From assembly GCA_964019135.1 (NCBI GenBank), contig OZ025248.1, positions 74,964,119 to 75,028,118 of the forward strand: 64,000 nucleotides of DNA, in the 5' to 3' direction. The notes below the pieces were generated by a model. That model worked only from the letters and a program-made list of their open reading frames with translations, searched no databases and was not told the origin of the DNA. This DNA comes from Arenicola marina (taxonomy: Eukaryota; Annelida; Polychaeta; Arenicolidae). The translations under genes were made by a program, and so were the position numbers. Below are positions 23,096-37,768 of the stretch, piece after piece. Position 1 is the first letter of the stretch, and the number at the start of each line of letters is the position of its first letter.

Positions 23096-26000
23096 CTTGA
23101 CATATCAGGGTGAGGAGAAGGACTGAAGGTTCACACCAGGCGGACAGGGGTAACCAGTTTCAATGGAAGCAGTCACACCTGCGATTGGGGGTGAGGGGTT
23201 CTCATGGGGCCATCGCAGCGGCGAAGGACACCCACAGGTCACAGTTCACCCCCCGGGGGTGACATATGGGGGCAGCACAGGGCACCCCCGCGTGTCAAGA
23301 CCCCGGCTCCAAATTTATCTAGGCCGACTCATAAGTCAAGCATGTTGGTCAATAGTTAGTCTGAGGTTGGCAGGGGCCGCCGTGGCGTTTATCGTCCACA
23401 TCTTCTCTGTATTTCCTTTCTGACTGCGTGTTTTTCCTCGCCAGTTGGCTACTGTAATGCGCTAAAAGATCAAATCGCCTCATACATATCGCAAACCGTT
23501 TAAATAAAAAATCATACAAAATTCAAGATATCTTCAATTAGTATTATTAGTATTAGTATTATGATAACGTACCATACAGGAACGCCTTGGTGGTATATGT
23601 AGCTTCTACCGTCGAGGTATTCTCACGGGTAAAGAAAAAAGCGGTGCGTGAAGACTCAATGAAGGTAAGTTGGCAATAGGCGTACAGAATTATGATGTAG
23701 TCATGTAGTGAGAGGGTGTCGGGTTAACATTACTGAGGAAGTAAATAGAGCGTAAAAGTTCTGTTGCCTAACTTGTTTCACGCCATAGTAAACATGTGCG
23801 CTATAAATACGTAATTGCGAGGGCCAGAACGAGCCCTTGACTGACCTTTTAAGTACAAATGCGATAATAAAGTCTTAAAACACGTTTGAATGTTGGAAAC
23901 ATAGGTAGGCCTTTGTACGAGCAGTCATAGCGTCTTGTGGGTACGGAGTCGGCCTTAATGGTCCCGCTTTCCTTAACACTTAAAAGGCTTTTTCATTTAA
24001 CTCTCTATAAAACATATTCCTGGGACTACCAAATTGTCTCGCATGCTTGGTCGCTCCAGACAAGGAAGATTGCGAAACATGTTTATATCGGTATTTAGTC
24101 CGTCTTTAAATAGCGCTAGTTTCAAATTCGTAAAATATTTATTTTGATTTCAATTCAGTGGTAGGAATGTTTGCATACGAATGCCGATTTTTTTTACTTT
24201 AGACAATTAAATGATGAGTTAAATGATGATATTTGAAGTTTAAGTAATGTTAGGCCTGTACTGTTGGATGGCATCACAACGTTAAATTGTTCAGAAAATG
24301 TGTTGTATGACATATGAGGTTGGTGGCGGGGTATCGCCGCTCATGTATACATTTTAAATGTATTCATAAATTTTCCCAAGTGTGTGTTTCATGACACGAG
24401 AGTCCACGCAATACTGCCAGCCTGTGTAACAGATCCAAAAGAAGCTCGTGAATTACGAAACGGGTAAAATATTACCGCATTATTGCTTCATTGACTGAAT
24501 TTGCCAACCGACCGACGGACGCAAAACCAGCAGCTTCCGTATCGCTCCTCACGCCTCGCGCTCTGAGGTGTTCCACCTGGTAACGAGTGCCGCCAAATGT
24601 CGTCTGCTTCACTTAGCGGCGCATTCTCCCGCCATTCGTTACGTTCAGCTCGCAGAGCGTCTGCAGCTGGCGAAACGTGGCTCGGCGGGCTCCGGGCTTC
24701 GCTCCGACGGAAGCCATCAGCAACTTTAGCGTGTAAGTATGCAAATGATATTTCCGTTTCCTGCACGAAGGCTTAAAGTACGAACGTCGCGAAAGTTGTG
24801 TAAACAAGTTTTATCTCTGCGTATATATAAGAAAATGGATTGAAGTTAGGTACGGGTAGTTAATCATTATCCATTTGATGAGAATTAGTATACCACTGCT
24901 CTGGTAGACTATACTAAATCTACTCTTTTAATGAGTGAATTACCGACCTGCATGTATCGCAGATAGATACTTTTATTCTAGGTAATCGTTTGTATTCCAC
25001 GGGTTGCCTTAACGTCAGTCAGTGTGGTGAACAACATGAGTTCATTTGCTGTCTAATTTATCTACTAAAACGAACAGACGATCTGAATGAAACGCTACAT
25101 GAACCCAGCCCCTAAACGTCACTCTAAACACTGATACACAGCAGCATGCAACGTGTCAGGATAAAACTACGTATAAAACGGTAGCATTTCATTTATCCCC
25201 TCCCCCCCCCCCCCCCCACCCCTCAATTCGCTCGTCACAACTTCATCGCCATTGGAGCGCTGAACATAACCAACACAATATGCAAACGCAAAAAGACAGT
25301 ATATGATTATAGCAGGCGATGTAGTCATGTTGGCGGTGGCTCGTGTAATTTGAGCACCTCGATCTAAACGTTTTGTAGTTCTGTCTTTTATATGTAGTCA
25401 TGGAGTCTTAATTGCATGATTATAATGCTGCAATTTACAAGAATTAAAGTAGGAGGTTCCTAAAGCAATTAAAGAAAAAAACACCTGGCGCGTGAACTTC
25501 GTTAAAAGGTAAAATATATAGCCACCAAGTCGAGAAAGAAGCGTGCAACGATTCATAAAAAACATACATTCAATGAGCAGACGTAGTATATTTCTTTAAA
25601 AACGAGGAAACACTGTAAGTGCGATTATCCACTTACATATAATATATAAGTTGATTTGTTACTACCTTGAAGTGTGTTACTTATTTTTACTTCGTTGCAC
25701 CAAATGCATTAGAACTAACGTTACATTCACCAGGTAATGGGCTGTTGGCGTTGCAGTCGCGCTCCCATCATAAGACGGCAGGTCTATCTTCCTTTCGAAG
25801 GTCAGACTCGATATAAATGATGACGGATCAGACCTAAAGCCATGCTGGTATCTCAGATAATGTCACCGAACGGCAGCGTGAACTATCAAAGCTATCCCCT
25901 TATCTAGTTTTTACGTCTGACACGCGTAACTCCGGAGCGTTTCCCGCCCGAACCTTTGAATTACCACCACGCAGCGCTCCCTCTCTCTCCCTCTCTATCT

Positions 26001-26839
26001 CCCCCACCCTCACCGTCCCCCAGCCTCGTGAGAGAGCGCTTGCCTCTGGCGAAAACCCACCCCGCGGATTACGCAGCTTCTAATAAACACCGCCGCCGCC
26101 TGTTTACAAACGTGCTTAATGTTTACAGCTTACCTAGACAGGCGCATCTCAAGGGGTAGTTCTCAGAACAATCACGGCGCACTTACACGTGCATACACGG
26201 AGGAATATGAAATGGTCTTTTCACCTCGCGGTGCTGAAATGTGCTTGACTGGAGACTGGGGACGCGGGACTTGGATCCTTGCAAGCTTTCGCCGTCATCT
26301 CAACGTATTTCAAGGGCGTTATCACTTGTGTCATGTAGAGGGACGGTGGTAGGGGGGGGGGGGGGTGTGCTGACGATATGTTGACCCCTTCCCTTGTTTT
26401 CCGGGTTTTGTTCCATGAGGAGTAATATGGACTATCATCACTCGACTGGTCCTTGCGTCATTTCCGGCAAATTTCCCCCGTGGAAGGTCTTCCTAAAGGC
26501 GCATTTAGCATTATGCACATCGTGTAGCCGCTTCAGGAAGCTCTGGCGAAGAACGATGGCATAGATTATAACGTAAACAAAGGCTCAAATGTATTGCTTT
26601 TCGTGAAACGGGGGATACGATTGTTCACCGAAATGAAGGGGAGCGGAAGGTTCTCATTTCGTACCTCCAATTGGACCCAATACAATTTTGGGCAATAAAT
26701 GCTAATCTTTCCTCTTAAAATGACCGAAAGTTATTGTTTAGCAAAGCTAGTCCGCCCTTTGAAAATCAAATTAAGAGGGGGAAAGGGCGCAACAATATTA
26801 ACACCAGCAAGAGATGCGTGCAACAAATCTTTATAATTA
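23096..26839. other. Gene-free stretch
   Basis: Mostly A/T-rich. C-tract at 25200-25217 and G-tract at 26352-26364. A minus-strand frame at 24488-24766 has good length but no recognised domain or splice partner. Confidence 0.4.
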
Positions 26840-27084
26840 CAAGGGCGGATCCAGGGGGGTGTTCAGGAATCCCCCCCCCCTTTATTTTGAGGAAGAACGC
26901 TATCTGAGGCGGCGTGGACACCCCCCCCCCCGCGTCACAAGTTTTCAGTGGGCCACCCCACCACAGTCGCCCATCATTTGTGTGGATTCCCCGGTCGCAA
27001 TTTTGTTCAGAGCCCCCACCACCCCGGTCGCAAGTTTGGACCCCCCCCCCCCCCCCACTTTTCAACATCCTGGATCCGCCCCTG
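26840..27084. mobile_element. 245-bp MITE of the GGGGCGGATC family with 5-bp target duplication
   Basis: The left end CAAGGGCGGATCCAGG and the right end CCTGGATCCGCCCCTG are inverted repeats differing at one position. AATTA flanks both sides (26835-26839 and 27085-27089). The interior is rich in C-tracts and shares TTCAGAGCCCC and CCGGTCGCAAGTTT with 21109-21141. Confidence 0.7.
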
Positions 27085-27135
27085 AATTATAGCCATATGG
27101 GCGAAAAGTAATGTCTGAGCGGCTTGAAGGTACAC

Positions 27136-30100
27136 TCGGTACATATGTGAACCCTCAAGTCCAATCGGTACATATGTGACCCCTCAAGTCCAATCGGTAC
27201 GTATGTGACACCTCAAGTCCAATCGGTACATATGTGAACCCTCAAGTCCAATCGGTACGTATGTGACCCCTCAAGTCCAATCGGTACATATGTGACCCCT
27301 CAAGTCCAATCGGTACATATGTGACACCTCAAGTCCAATCGGTACGTATGTGACCCCTCAAGTCCAATCGGTACATATGTGACCCCTCAAGTCCAATCGG
27401 TACATATGTGACCCCTCAAGTCCAATCGGTACGTATGTGACACCTCAAGTCCAATCGGTACATATGTGACCCATCAAGTCCAATCGGTACATATGTGACC
27501 CCTCAAGTCCAATCGGTACGTATGTGACACCTCAAGTCCAATCGGTACATATGTGACCCATCAAGTCCAATCGGTACATATGTGAACCCTCAAGTCCAAT
27601 CGGTACATATGTGACCCATCAAGTCCAATCGGTACATATGTGACCCCTCAAGTCCAATCGGTACATATGTGACCCCTCAAGTCCAATCGGTACATATGTG
27701 ACCCCTCAAGTCCAATCGGTACATATGTGACCCATCAAGTCCAATCGGTACATATGTGACCCATCAAGTCCAATCGGTACATATGTGACCCCTCAAGTCC
27801 AATCGGTACATATGTGACCCCTCAAGTCCAATCGGTACATATGTGACCCCTCAAGTCCAATCGGTACATATGTGACCCCTCAAGTCCAATCGGTACATAT
27901 GTGACCCATCAAGTCCAATCGGTACATATGTGACCCCTCAAGTCCAATCGGTACGTATGTGACACCTCAAGTCCAATCGGTACATATGTGACCCATCAAG
28001 TCCAATCGGTACATATGTGACCCATCAAGTCCAATCGGTACATATGTGACCCATCAAGTCCAATCGGTACATATGTGACCCCTCAAGTCCAATCGGTACA
28101 TATGTGACCCATCAAGTCCAATCGGTACGTATGTGACCCATCAAGTCCAATCGGTACATATGTGACCCCTCAAGTCCAATCGGTACGTATGTGACCCCTC
28201 AAGTCCAATCGGTACATATGTGACCCATCAAGTCCAATCGGTACATATGTGACCCCTCAAGTCCAATCGGTACATATGTGAACCCTCAAGTCCAATCGGT
28301 ACGTATGTGACCCCTCAAGTCCAATCGGTACGTATGTGACCCCTCAAGTCCAATCGGTACATATGTGACCCATCAAGTCCAATCGGTACATATGTGAACC
28401 CTCAAGTCCAATCGGTACATATGTGACCCCTCAAGTCCAATCGGTACATATGTGAACCCTCAAGTCCAATCGGTACATATGTGACCCCTCAAGTCCAATC
28501 GGTACATATGTGACACCTCAAGTCCAATCGGTACGTATGTGACCCCTCAAGTCCAATCGGTACATATGTGACCCCTCAAGTCCAATCGGTACACATGTGA
28601 CCCATCAAGTCCAATCGGTACATATGTGACCCCTCAAGTCCAATCGGTACATATGTGACCCCTCAAGTCCAATCGGTACATATGTGACCCCTCAAGTCCA
28701 ATCGGTACATATGTGACCCCTCAAGTCCAATCGGTACATATGTGACACCTCAAGTCCAATCGGTACGTATGTGACCCCTCAAGTCCAATCGGTACATATG
28801 TGACCCCTCAAGTCCAATCGGTACATATGTGACCCCTCAAGTCCAATCGGTACATATGTGACACCTCAAGTCCAATCGGTACGTATGTGACCCCTCAAGT
28901 CCAATCGGTACACATGTGACCCCTCAAGTCCAATCGGTACATATGTGACACCTCAAGTCCAATCGGTACGTATGTGACCCCTCAAGTCCAATCGGTACAT
29001 ATGTGACCCCTCAAGTCCAATCGGTACATATGTGACCCATCAAGTCCAATCGGTACACATGTGACCCCTCAAGTCCAATCGGTACATATGTGAACCCTCA
29101 AGTCCAATCGGTACATATGTGACCCCTCAAGTCCAATCGGTACGTATGTGACACCTCAAGTCCAATCGGTACGTATGTGACCCCTCAAGTCCAATCGGTA
29201 CATATGTGACCCCTCAAGTCCAATCGGTACATATGTGACCCATCAAGTCCAATCGGTACACATGTGACCCCTCAAGTCCAATCGGTACATATGTGAACCC
29301 TCAAGTCCAATCGGTACATATGTGACCCCTCAAGTCCAATCGGTACGTATGTGACACCTCAAGTCCAATCGGTACATATGTGAACCCTCAAGTCCAATCG
29401 GTACGTAGGTGACCCCTCAAGTCCAATCGGTACATATGTGACCCCTCAAGTCCAATCGGTACATATGTGACCCCTCAAGTCCAATCGGTACATATGTGAC
29501 CCCTCAAGTCCAATCGGTACATATGTGAACCCTCAAGTCCAATCGGTACGTATGTGACCCCTCAAGTCCAATCGGTACATATGTGACCCCTCAAGTCCAA
29601 TCGGTACATATGTGACACCTCAAGTCCAATCGGTACGTATGTGACCCCTCAAGTCCAATCGGTACATATGTGACCCCTCAAGTCCAATCGGTACACATGT
29701 GACCCATCAAGTCCAATCGGTACATATGTGACCCCTCAAGTCCAATCGGTACATATGTGACCCCTCAAGTCCAATCGGTACGTATGTGACACCTCAAGTC
29801 CAATCGGTACATATGTGACCCATCAAGTCCAATCGGTACATATGTGACCCATCAAGTCCAATCGGTACATATGTGACCCATCAAGTCCAATCGGTACATA
29901 TGTGACCCCTCAAGTCCAATCGGTACATATGTGACCCATCAAGTCCAATCGGTACGTATGTGACCCATCAAGTCCAATCGGTACATATGTGACCCCTCAA
30001 GTCCAATCGGTACATATGTGACCCATCAAGTCCAATCGGTACATATGTGACCCCTCAAGTCCAATCGGTACATATGTGAACCCTCAAGTCCAATCGGTAC

Positions 30101-33100
30101 GTATGTGACCCATCAAGTCCAATCGGTACATATGTGACCCCTCAAGTCCAATCGGTACATATGTGACACCTCAAGTCCAATCGGTACGTATGTGACCCCT
30201 CAAGTCCAATCGGTACATATGTGACCCCTCAAGTCCAATCGGTACATATGTGACCCATCAAGTCCAATCGGTACATATGTGACCCCTCAAGTCCAATCGG
30301 TACATATGTGAACCCTCAAGTCCAATCGGTACGTATGTGACCCCTCAAGTCCAATCGGTACATATGTGACCCCTCAAGTCCAATCGGTACATATGTGACA
30401 CCTCAAGTCCAATCGGTACGTATGTGACCCCTCAAGTCCAATCGGTACATATGTGACCCCTCAAGTCCAATCGGTACACATGTGACCCATCAAGTCCAAT
30501 CGGTACATATGTGACCCCTCAAGTCCAATCGGTACATATGTGACCCCTCAAGTCCAATCGGTACATATGTGACCCCTCAAGTCCAATCGGTACATATGTG
30601 ACACCTCAAGTCCAATCGGTACGTATGTGACCCCTCAAGTCCAATCGGTACATATGTGACCCCTCAAGTCCAATCGGTACATATGTGACCCCTCAAGTCC
30701 AATCGGTACATATGTGACACCTCAAGTCCAATCGGTACGTATGTGACCCCTCAAGTCCAATCGGTACACATGTGACCCCTCAAGTCCAATCGGTACATAT
30801 GTGACACCTCAAGTCCAATCGGTACGTATGTGACCCCTCAAGTCCAATCGGTACATATGTGACCCCTCAAGTCCAATCGGTACACATGTGACCCCTCAAG
30901 TCCAATCGGTACATATGTGACACCTCAAGTCCAATCGGTACGTATGTGACCCATCAAGTCCAATCGGTACATATATGACCCATCAAGTCCAATCGGTACA
31001 TATGTGACCCATCAAGTCCAATCGGTACATATATGACCCATCAAGTCCAATCGGTACATATGTGACCCATCAAGTCCAATCGGTACATATGTGACCCATC
31101 AAGTCCAATCGGTACATATGTGACCCATCAAGTCCAATCGGTACATATGTGACCCATCAAGTCCAATCGGTACATATGTGACCCATCAAGTCCAATCGGT
31201 ACACATGTGACCCCTCAAGTCCAATCGGTACATATGTGACCCATCAAGTCCAATCGGTACATATGTGACCCATCAAGTCCAATCGGTACATATGTGAACC
31301 CTCAAGTCCAATCGGTACATATGTGACCCATCAAGTCCAATCGGTACATATGTGACCCCTCAAGTCCAATCGGTACATATGTGACCCATCAAGTCCAATC
31401 GGTACATATGTGACCCATCAAGTCCAATCGGTACATATGTGACCCCTCAAGTCCAATCGGTACATATGTGACCCATCAAGTCCAATCGGTACATATGTGA
31501 CCCATCAAGTCCAATCGGTACATATGTGAACCCTCAAGTCCAATCCGTACATATGTGACCCCTCAAGTCCAATCGGTACATATGTGACCCATCAAGTCCA
31601 ATCGGTACATATATGACCCATCAAGTCCAATCGGTACATATGTGACCCATCAAGTCCAATCGGTACATATGTGACCCATCAAGTCCAATCGGTACATATA
31701 TGACCCATCAAGTCCAATCGGTACATATGTGACCCATCAAGTCCAATCGGTACATATATGACCCATCAAGTCCAATCGGTACATATGTGACCCATCAAGT
31801 CCAATCGGTACATATGTGACCCATCAAGTCCAATCGGTACATATGTGACCCATCAAGTCCAATCGGTACATATGTGACCCATCAAGTCCAATCGGTACAC
31901 ATGTGACCCCTCAAGTCCAATCGGTACATATGTGACCCCTCAAGTCCAATCGGTACATATGTGACACCTCAAGTCCAATCGGTACATATGTGACCCATCA
32001 AGTCCAATCGGTACATATGTGACCCCTCAAGTCCAATCGGTACATATGTGACCCCTCAAGTCCAATCGGTACATATGTGACCCATCAAGTCCAATCGGTA
32101 CATATGTGACCCATCAAGTCCAATCGGTACATATGTGAACCCTCAAGTCCAATCGGTACATATGTGACCCATCAAGTCCAATCGGTACATATGTGACCCC
32201 TCAAGTCCAATCGGTACGTATGTGACACCTCAAGTCCAATCGGTACATATGTGACCCCTCAAGTCCAGTCGGTACATATGTGACCCATCAAGTCCAATCG
32301 GTACATATGTGACCCCTCAAGTCCAATCGGTACATATGTGACCCCTCAAGTCCAATCGGTACATATGTGAACCCTCAAGTCCAATCGGTACATATGTGAC
32401 CCATCAAGTCCAATCGGTACATATGTGACCCATCAAGTCCAATCGGTACATATGTGACCCCTCAAGTCCAATCGGTACATATGTGAACCCTCAAGTCCAA
32501 TCGGTACATATGTGAACCCTCAAGTCCAATCGGTACATATGTGAACCCTCAAGTCCAATCGGTACATATGTGACCCATCAAGTCCAATCGGTACATATGT
32601 GACCCCTCAAGTCCAATCGGTACATATGTGACCCATCAAGTCCAATCGGTACATATGTGACCCATCAAGTCCAATCGGTACATATGTGACCCCTCAAGTC
32701 CAATCGGTACATATGTGACCCCTCAAGTCCAATCGGTACGTATGTGACACCTCAAGTCCAATCGGTACATATGTGACCCCTCAAGTCCAATCGGTACATA
32801 TGTGACCCCTCAAGTCCAATCGGTACATATGTGACCCATCAAGTCCAATCGGTACATATGTGACCCATCAAGTCCAATCGGTACATATGTGACCCCTCAA
32901 GTCCAATCGGTACGTATGTGACACCTCAAGTCCAATCGGTACATATGTGACCCCTCAAGTCCAATCGGTACATATGTGACCCCTCAAGTCCAATCGGTAC
33001 ATATGTGACCCATCAAGTCCAATCGGTACATATGTGACCCATCAAGTCCAATCGGTACATATGTGAACCCTCAAGTCCAATCGGTACATATGTGACCCCT

Positions 33101-36100
33101 CAAGTCCAATCGGTACATATGTGACCCCTCAAGTCCAATCGGTACATATGTGACCCCTCAAGTCCAATCGGTACATATGTGACCCATCAAGTCCAATCGG
33201 TACATATGTGACCCCTCAAGTCCAATCGGTACATATGTGACCCCTCAAGTCCAATCGGTACATATGTGACCCATCAAGTCCAATCGGTACATATATGAAC
33301 CCTCAAGTCCAATCGGTACATATGTGACCCCTCAAGTCCAATCGGTACGTATGTGACCCCTCAAGTCCAATCGGTACATATGTGACCCCTCAAGTCCAAT
33401 CGGTACATATGTGACCCATCAAGTCCAATCGGTACATATGTGACCCCTCAAGTCCAATCGGTACATATGTGACCCCTCAAGTCCAATCGGTACGTATGTG
33501 ACCCCTCAAGTCCAATCGGTACATATGTGACCCATCAAGTCCAATCGGTACATATGTGACCCCTCAAGTCCAATCGGTACATATGTGACCCATCAAGTCC
33601 AATCGGTACATATGTGAACCCTCAAGTCCAATCGGTACATATGTGACCCCTCAAGTCCAATCGGTACGTATGTGACACCTCAAGTCCAATCGGTACATAT
33701 GTGACCCCTCGAGTCCAATCGGTACATATGTGACCCATCAAGTCCAATCGGTACATATGTGAACCCTCAAGTCCAATCGGTACATATGTGACCCCTCAAG
33801 TCCAATCGGTACGTATGTGACCCCTCAAGTCCAATCGGTACATATGTGACCCCTCAAGTCCAATCGGTACATATGTGACCCATCAAGTCCAATCGGTACA
33901 TATGTGACCCCTCAAGTCCAATCGGTACATATGTGACCCATCAAGTCCAATCGGTACGTATGTGACCCCTCAAGTCCAATCGGTACATATGTGACCCATC
34001 AAGTCCAATCGGTACATATGTGACCCATCAAGTCCAATCGGTACATATGTGACCCCTCAAGTCCAATTGGTACATATGTGACCCATCAAGTCCAATCGGT
34101 ACATATGTGACCCCTCAAGTCCAATCGGTACATATGTGACCCATCAAGTCCAATCGGTACGTATGTGACCCCTCAAGTCCAATCGGTAAGTATGTGACCC
34201 ATCAAGTCCAATCGGTACGTATGTGAACCCTCAAGTCCAATCGGTACATATGTGACCCCTCAAGTCCAATCGGTACGTATGTGACCCCTCAAGTCCAATC
34301 GGTACATATGTGACCCATCAAGTCCAATCGGTACATATGTGACACCTCAAGTCCAATCGGTACATATGTGACCCATCAAGTCCAATCGGTACATATGTGA
34401 CCCCTCAAGTCCAATCGGTACACATGTGACACCTCAAGTCCAATCGGTACATATGTGACCCATCAAGTCCAATCGGTACATATGTGACCCCTCAAGTCCA
34501 ATCGGTACATATGTGACACCTCAAGTCCAATCGGTACATATGTGACCCATCAAGTCCAATCGGTACATATGTGACACCTCAAGTCCAATCGGTACATATG
34601 TGAACCCTCAAGTCCAATCGGTACGTATGTGACCCCTCAAGTCCAATCGGTTCGTATGTGACCCCTCAAGTCCAATCGGTACATATGTGAACCCTCAAGT
34701 CCAATCGGTACATATGTGACCCATCAAGTCCAATCGGTACATATGTGACCCCTCAAGTCCAATCGGTACATATGTGACCCATCAAGTCCAATCGGTACGT
34801 ATGTGACCCATCAAGTCCAATCGGTACATATGTGACCCCTCAAGTCCAATCGGTACATATGTGACCCATCAAGTCCAATCGGTACATATGTGACCCCTCA
34901 AGTCCAATCGGTACATATGTGAACCCTCAAGTCCAATCGGTACATATGTGACCCCTCAAGTCCAATCGGTACATATGTGACCCATCAAGTCCAATCGGTA
35001 CATATATGACCCATCAAGTCCAATCGGTACATATGTGACCCATCAAGTCCAATCGGTACGTATGTGACCCCTCAAGTCCAATCGGTACATATGTGACCCA
35101 TCAAGTCCAATCGGTACATATGTGACCCCTCAAGTCCAATCGGTACATATGTGACCCATCAAGTCCAATCGGTACATATGTGAACCCTCAAGTCCAATCG
35201 GTACATATGTGACCCATCAAGTCCAATCGGTACATATGTGACCCCTCAAGTCCAATCGGTACATATGTGACCCATCAAGTCCAATCGGTACGTATGTGAC
35301 CCATCAAGTCCAATCGGTACATATGTGACCCCTCAAGTCCAATCGGTACATATGTGACCCCTCAAGTCCAATCGGTACATATGTGACCCATCAAGTCCAA
35401 TCGGTACGTATGTGACCCATCAAGTCCAATCGGTACATATGTGACCCCTCAAGTCCAATCGGTACATATGTGACCCATCAAGTCCAATCGGTACATATGT
35501 GAACCCTCAAGTCCAATCGGTACATATGTGACCCATCAAGTCCAATCGGTACATATGTGACCCCTCAAGTCCAATCGGTACATATGTGACCCCTCAAGTC
35601 CAATCGGTACATATGTGACCCATCAAGTCCAATCGGTACATATGTGACCCCTCAAGTCCAATCGGTACATATGTGACCCATCAAGTCCAATCGGTACATA
35701 TGTGACCCATCAAGTCCAATCGGTACATATGTGACCCATCAAGTCCAATCGGTACATATGTGACCCATCAAGTCCAATCGGTACATATGTGAACCCTCAA
35801 GTCCAATCGGTACATATGTGACCCCTCAAGTCCAATCGGTACGTATGTGACCCCTCAAGTCCAATCGGTACATATGTGAACCCTCAAGTCCAATCGGTAC
35901 ATATGTGACCCCTCAAGTCCAATCGGTACGTATGTGACCCCTCAAGTCCAATCGGTACGTATGTGACCCCTCAAGTCCAATCGGTACATATGTGACCCAT
36001 CAAGTCCAATCGGTACATATGTGACCCCTCAAGTCCAATCGGTACATATGTGACCCCTCAAGTCCAATCGGTACACATGTGACCCATCAAGTCCAATCGG

Positions 36101-36251
36101 TACATATGTGACCCCTCAAGTCCAATCGGTACATATGTGACCCCTCAAGTCCAATCGGTACGTATGTGACACCTCAAGTCCAATCGGTACATATGTGACC
36201 CCTCAAGTCCAATCGGTACATATGTGACCCCTCAAGTCCAATCGGTACGTG
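27136..36251. repeat. Large satellite: 29-bp unit, about 314 copies (9.1 kb)
   Basis: Unit TCGGTACATATGTGACCCC plus TCAAGTCCAA. The AAGTCCAATCGGTAC core is nearly invariant. Variation is almost confined to ACATATG/ACGTATG/ACACATG and to GACCCCT/GACCCAT/GAACCCT/GACACCT. Blocks of several variants recur in the same order (for example near 28500, 29600 and 30390), which is higher-order structure. The unit contains TGA on the + strand and, read in reverse, TGA on the minus strand; as 29 is not a multiple of three, no frame stays open. Confidence 0.98.
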
Positions 36252-36769
36252 ACCACGTGACTGGTTATGGTGTACTCGCAAAGGTTGACCCTTACATCTG
36301 GTTTGTCTAACGCCAAGCTTCACTTCACATGTTTGTCTCTTAACTTAAAAGGTTTACTTCCAGCGCTATTATCCCCTGAATTATATATGTATCCAACTGA
36401 CTTCTGTTTCACATGACCGTCTGTGTCATTAGAACCGGGCTAGATTGGGATGGATATATTCCTTTTGTCCCCCTTTACTACACCTTCTCGCAACCATTGG
36501 TACCCACCCGTTGATCATGAGTTCTGGGGCCCAAGTCCCGTAAAACCGCCTAAACCACGCCGGTAAGTTGTGCATCCCCCCTCCCCTGCCCTGCACCCCT
36601 CTCCCCCGCACCTCTCATTCATCCCCCAACCCCCAACCTCCCTCTTCCTTATGCTAAACTTCATACGCCACTGCGTAGATTGATTATCTGTGTGTGGCCC
36701 GCTTACAGGCAGCCGTCTTAGAATCAAGTCTTGTTTTCATCTGATCAAGTTGGATGTATTGAACACGAT
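36252..36769. other. Gene-free
   Basis: C-rich patch at 36580-36640; nothing else recognised. Confidence 0.4.
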
Positions 36770-37768
36770 GGCCCACCTCCGTTGATCTTAATCAGTACTG
36801 TGTCCGTCAGCACACGGCGGGCCTGTGTATACTATACCCACGTATTATACATAGGGCCACCGTGTATATTATACACAGGGCCGCCGTGTATATTATACAC
36901 AGGGCCGCCGTGTATATTATACACAGGGCCGCCGTGTATATTATACACAGGGCCGTCGTGTATATTATAACAGGGCCGCCGTGTATATTATACACAGGGC
37001 CGCCGTGTATATTATACACAGGGCCGCCGTGTATATTATACACAGGGCCGCCGTGTATATTATACACAGGGCCGTCGTGTATATTATAACAGGACCGCCG
37101 TGTATATTATACACAGGGCCGCCGTGTATATTATACACAGGGCCGCCGTGTATATTATACACAGGGCCGCCGTGTATATTATACACAGGGCCGCCGTGTA
37201 TATTATACATAGGGCCGCCGTGTATATTATACACAGGGCCGCCGTGTATATTATACACAGGACCGTCGTGTATATTATAACAGGGCCGCCGTGTATATTA
37301 TACACAGGGCCGCCGTGTATATTATACACAGGGCCGCCGTGTATATTATACACAGGGCCGCCGTGTATATTATACACAGGGCCGCCGTGTATATTATACA
37401 TAGGGCCGCCGTGTATATTATACACAGGGCCGCCGTGTATATTATACACAGGGCCGCCGTGTATATTATACACAGGGCCGCCGTGTATATTATACACAGG
37501 GCCGCCGTGTATATTATACATAGGGCCGCCGTGTATATTATACACAGGGCCGCCGTGTATATTATACATAGGGCCGCCGTGTATATTATACACAGGGCCG
37601 CCGTGTATATTATACACAGGGCCGCCGTGTATATTATACACAGGGCCGCCGTGTATATTATACATAGGGCCGCCGTGTATATTATACATAGGGCCGCCGT
37701 GTATATTATACATAGGGCAGCCTTGTGCTGACGGACATAGTACTAATTATGATCAACGGAGGTGAGCC
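36770..37768. mobile_element. MITE-like element whose interior is a palindromic 24-bp minisatellite
   Basis: Ends 36770-36829 and 37712-37768 are inverted repeats (CACCTCCGTTGATC...GTCCGTCAGCACA on the left, mirrored on the right). Everything between is tandem repeat. No clear target duplication was seen. This resembles MITE or Helentron-like elements known to carry internal tandem arrays, but no end signature settles the class. Confidence 0.65.
36838..37716. repeat. 24-bp minisatellite of perfect hairpins, about 36 copies
   Basis: Unit GGCCGCC plus GTGTATATTATACAC plus AG. The 15-base block is a perfect palindrome around a central T. Variant units GTCGTGTATATTATAACAG recur at 36956, 37074 and 37266. 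Frames open on both strands because the period is 24; none is taken as a gene. Confidence 0.97.

Noticed and set aside
24488-24766. Minus-strand 92-codon frame
   Set aside because: No recognised domain, splice partner or start context; could be chance in a GC-rich patch.
27136-36251. CRISPR-like direct repeat array
   Set aside because: Units are contiguous with no unique spacers, and the context is eukaryotic.
36807-37765. Multiple 86-221-codon frames on both strands
   Set aside because: Products of the 24-bp palindromic unit, which reads alike on both strands.
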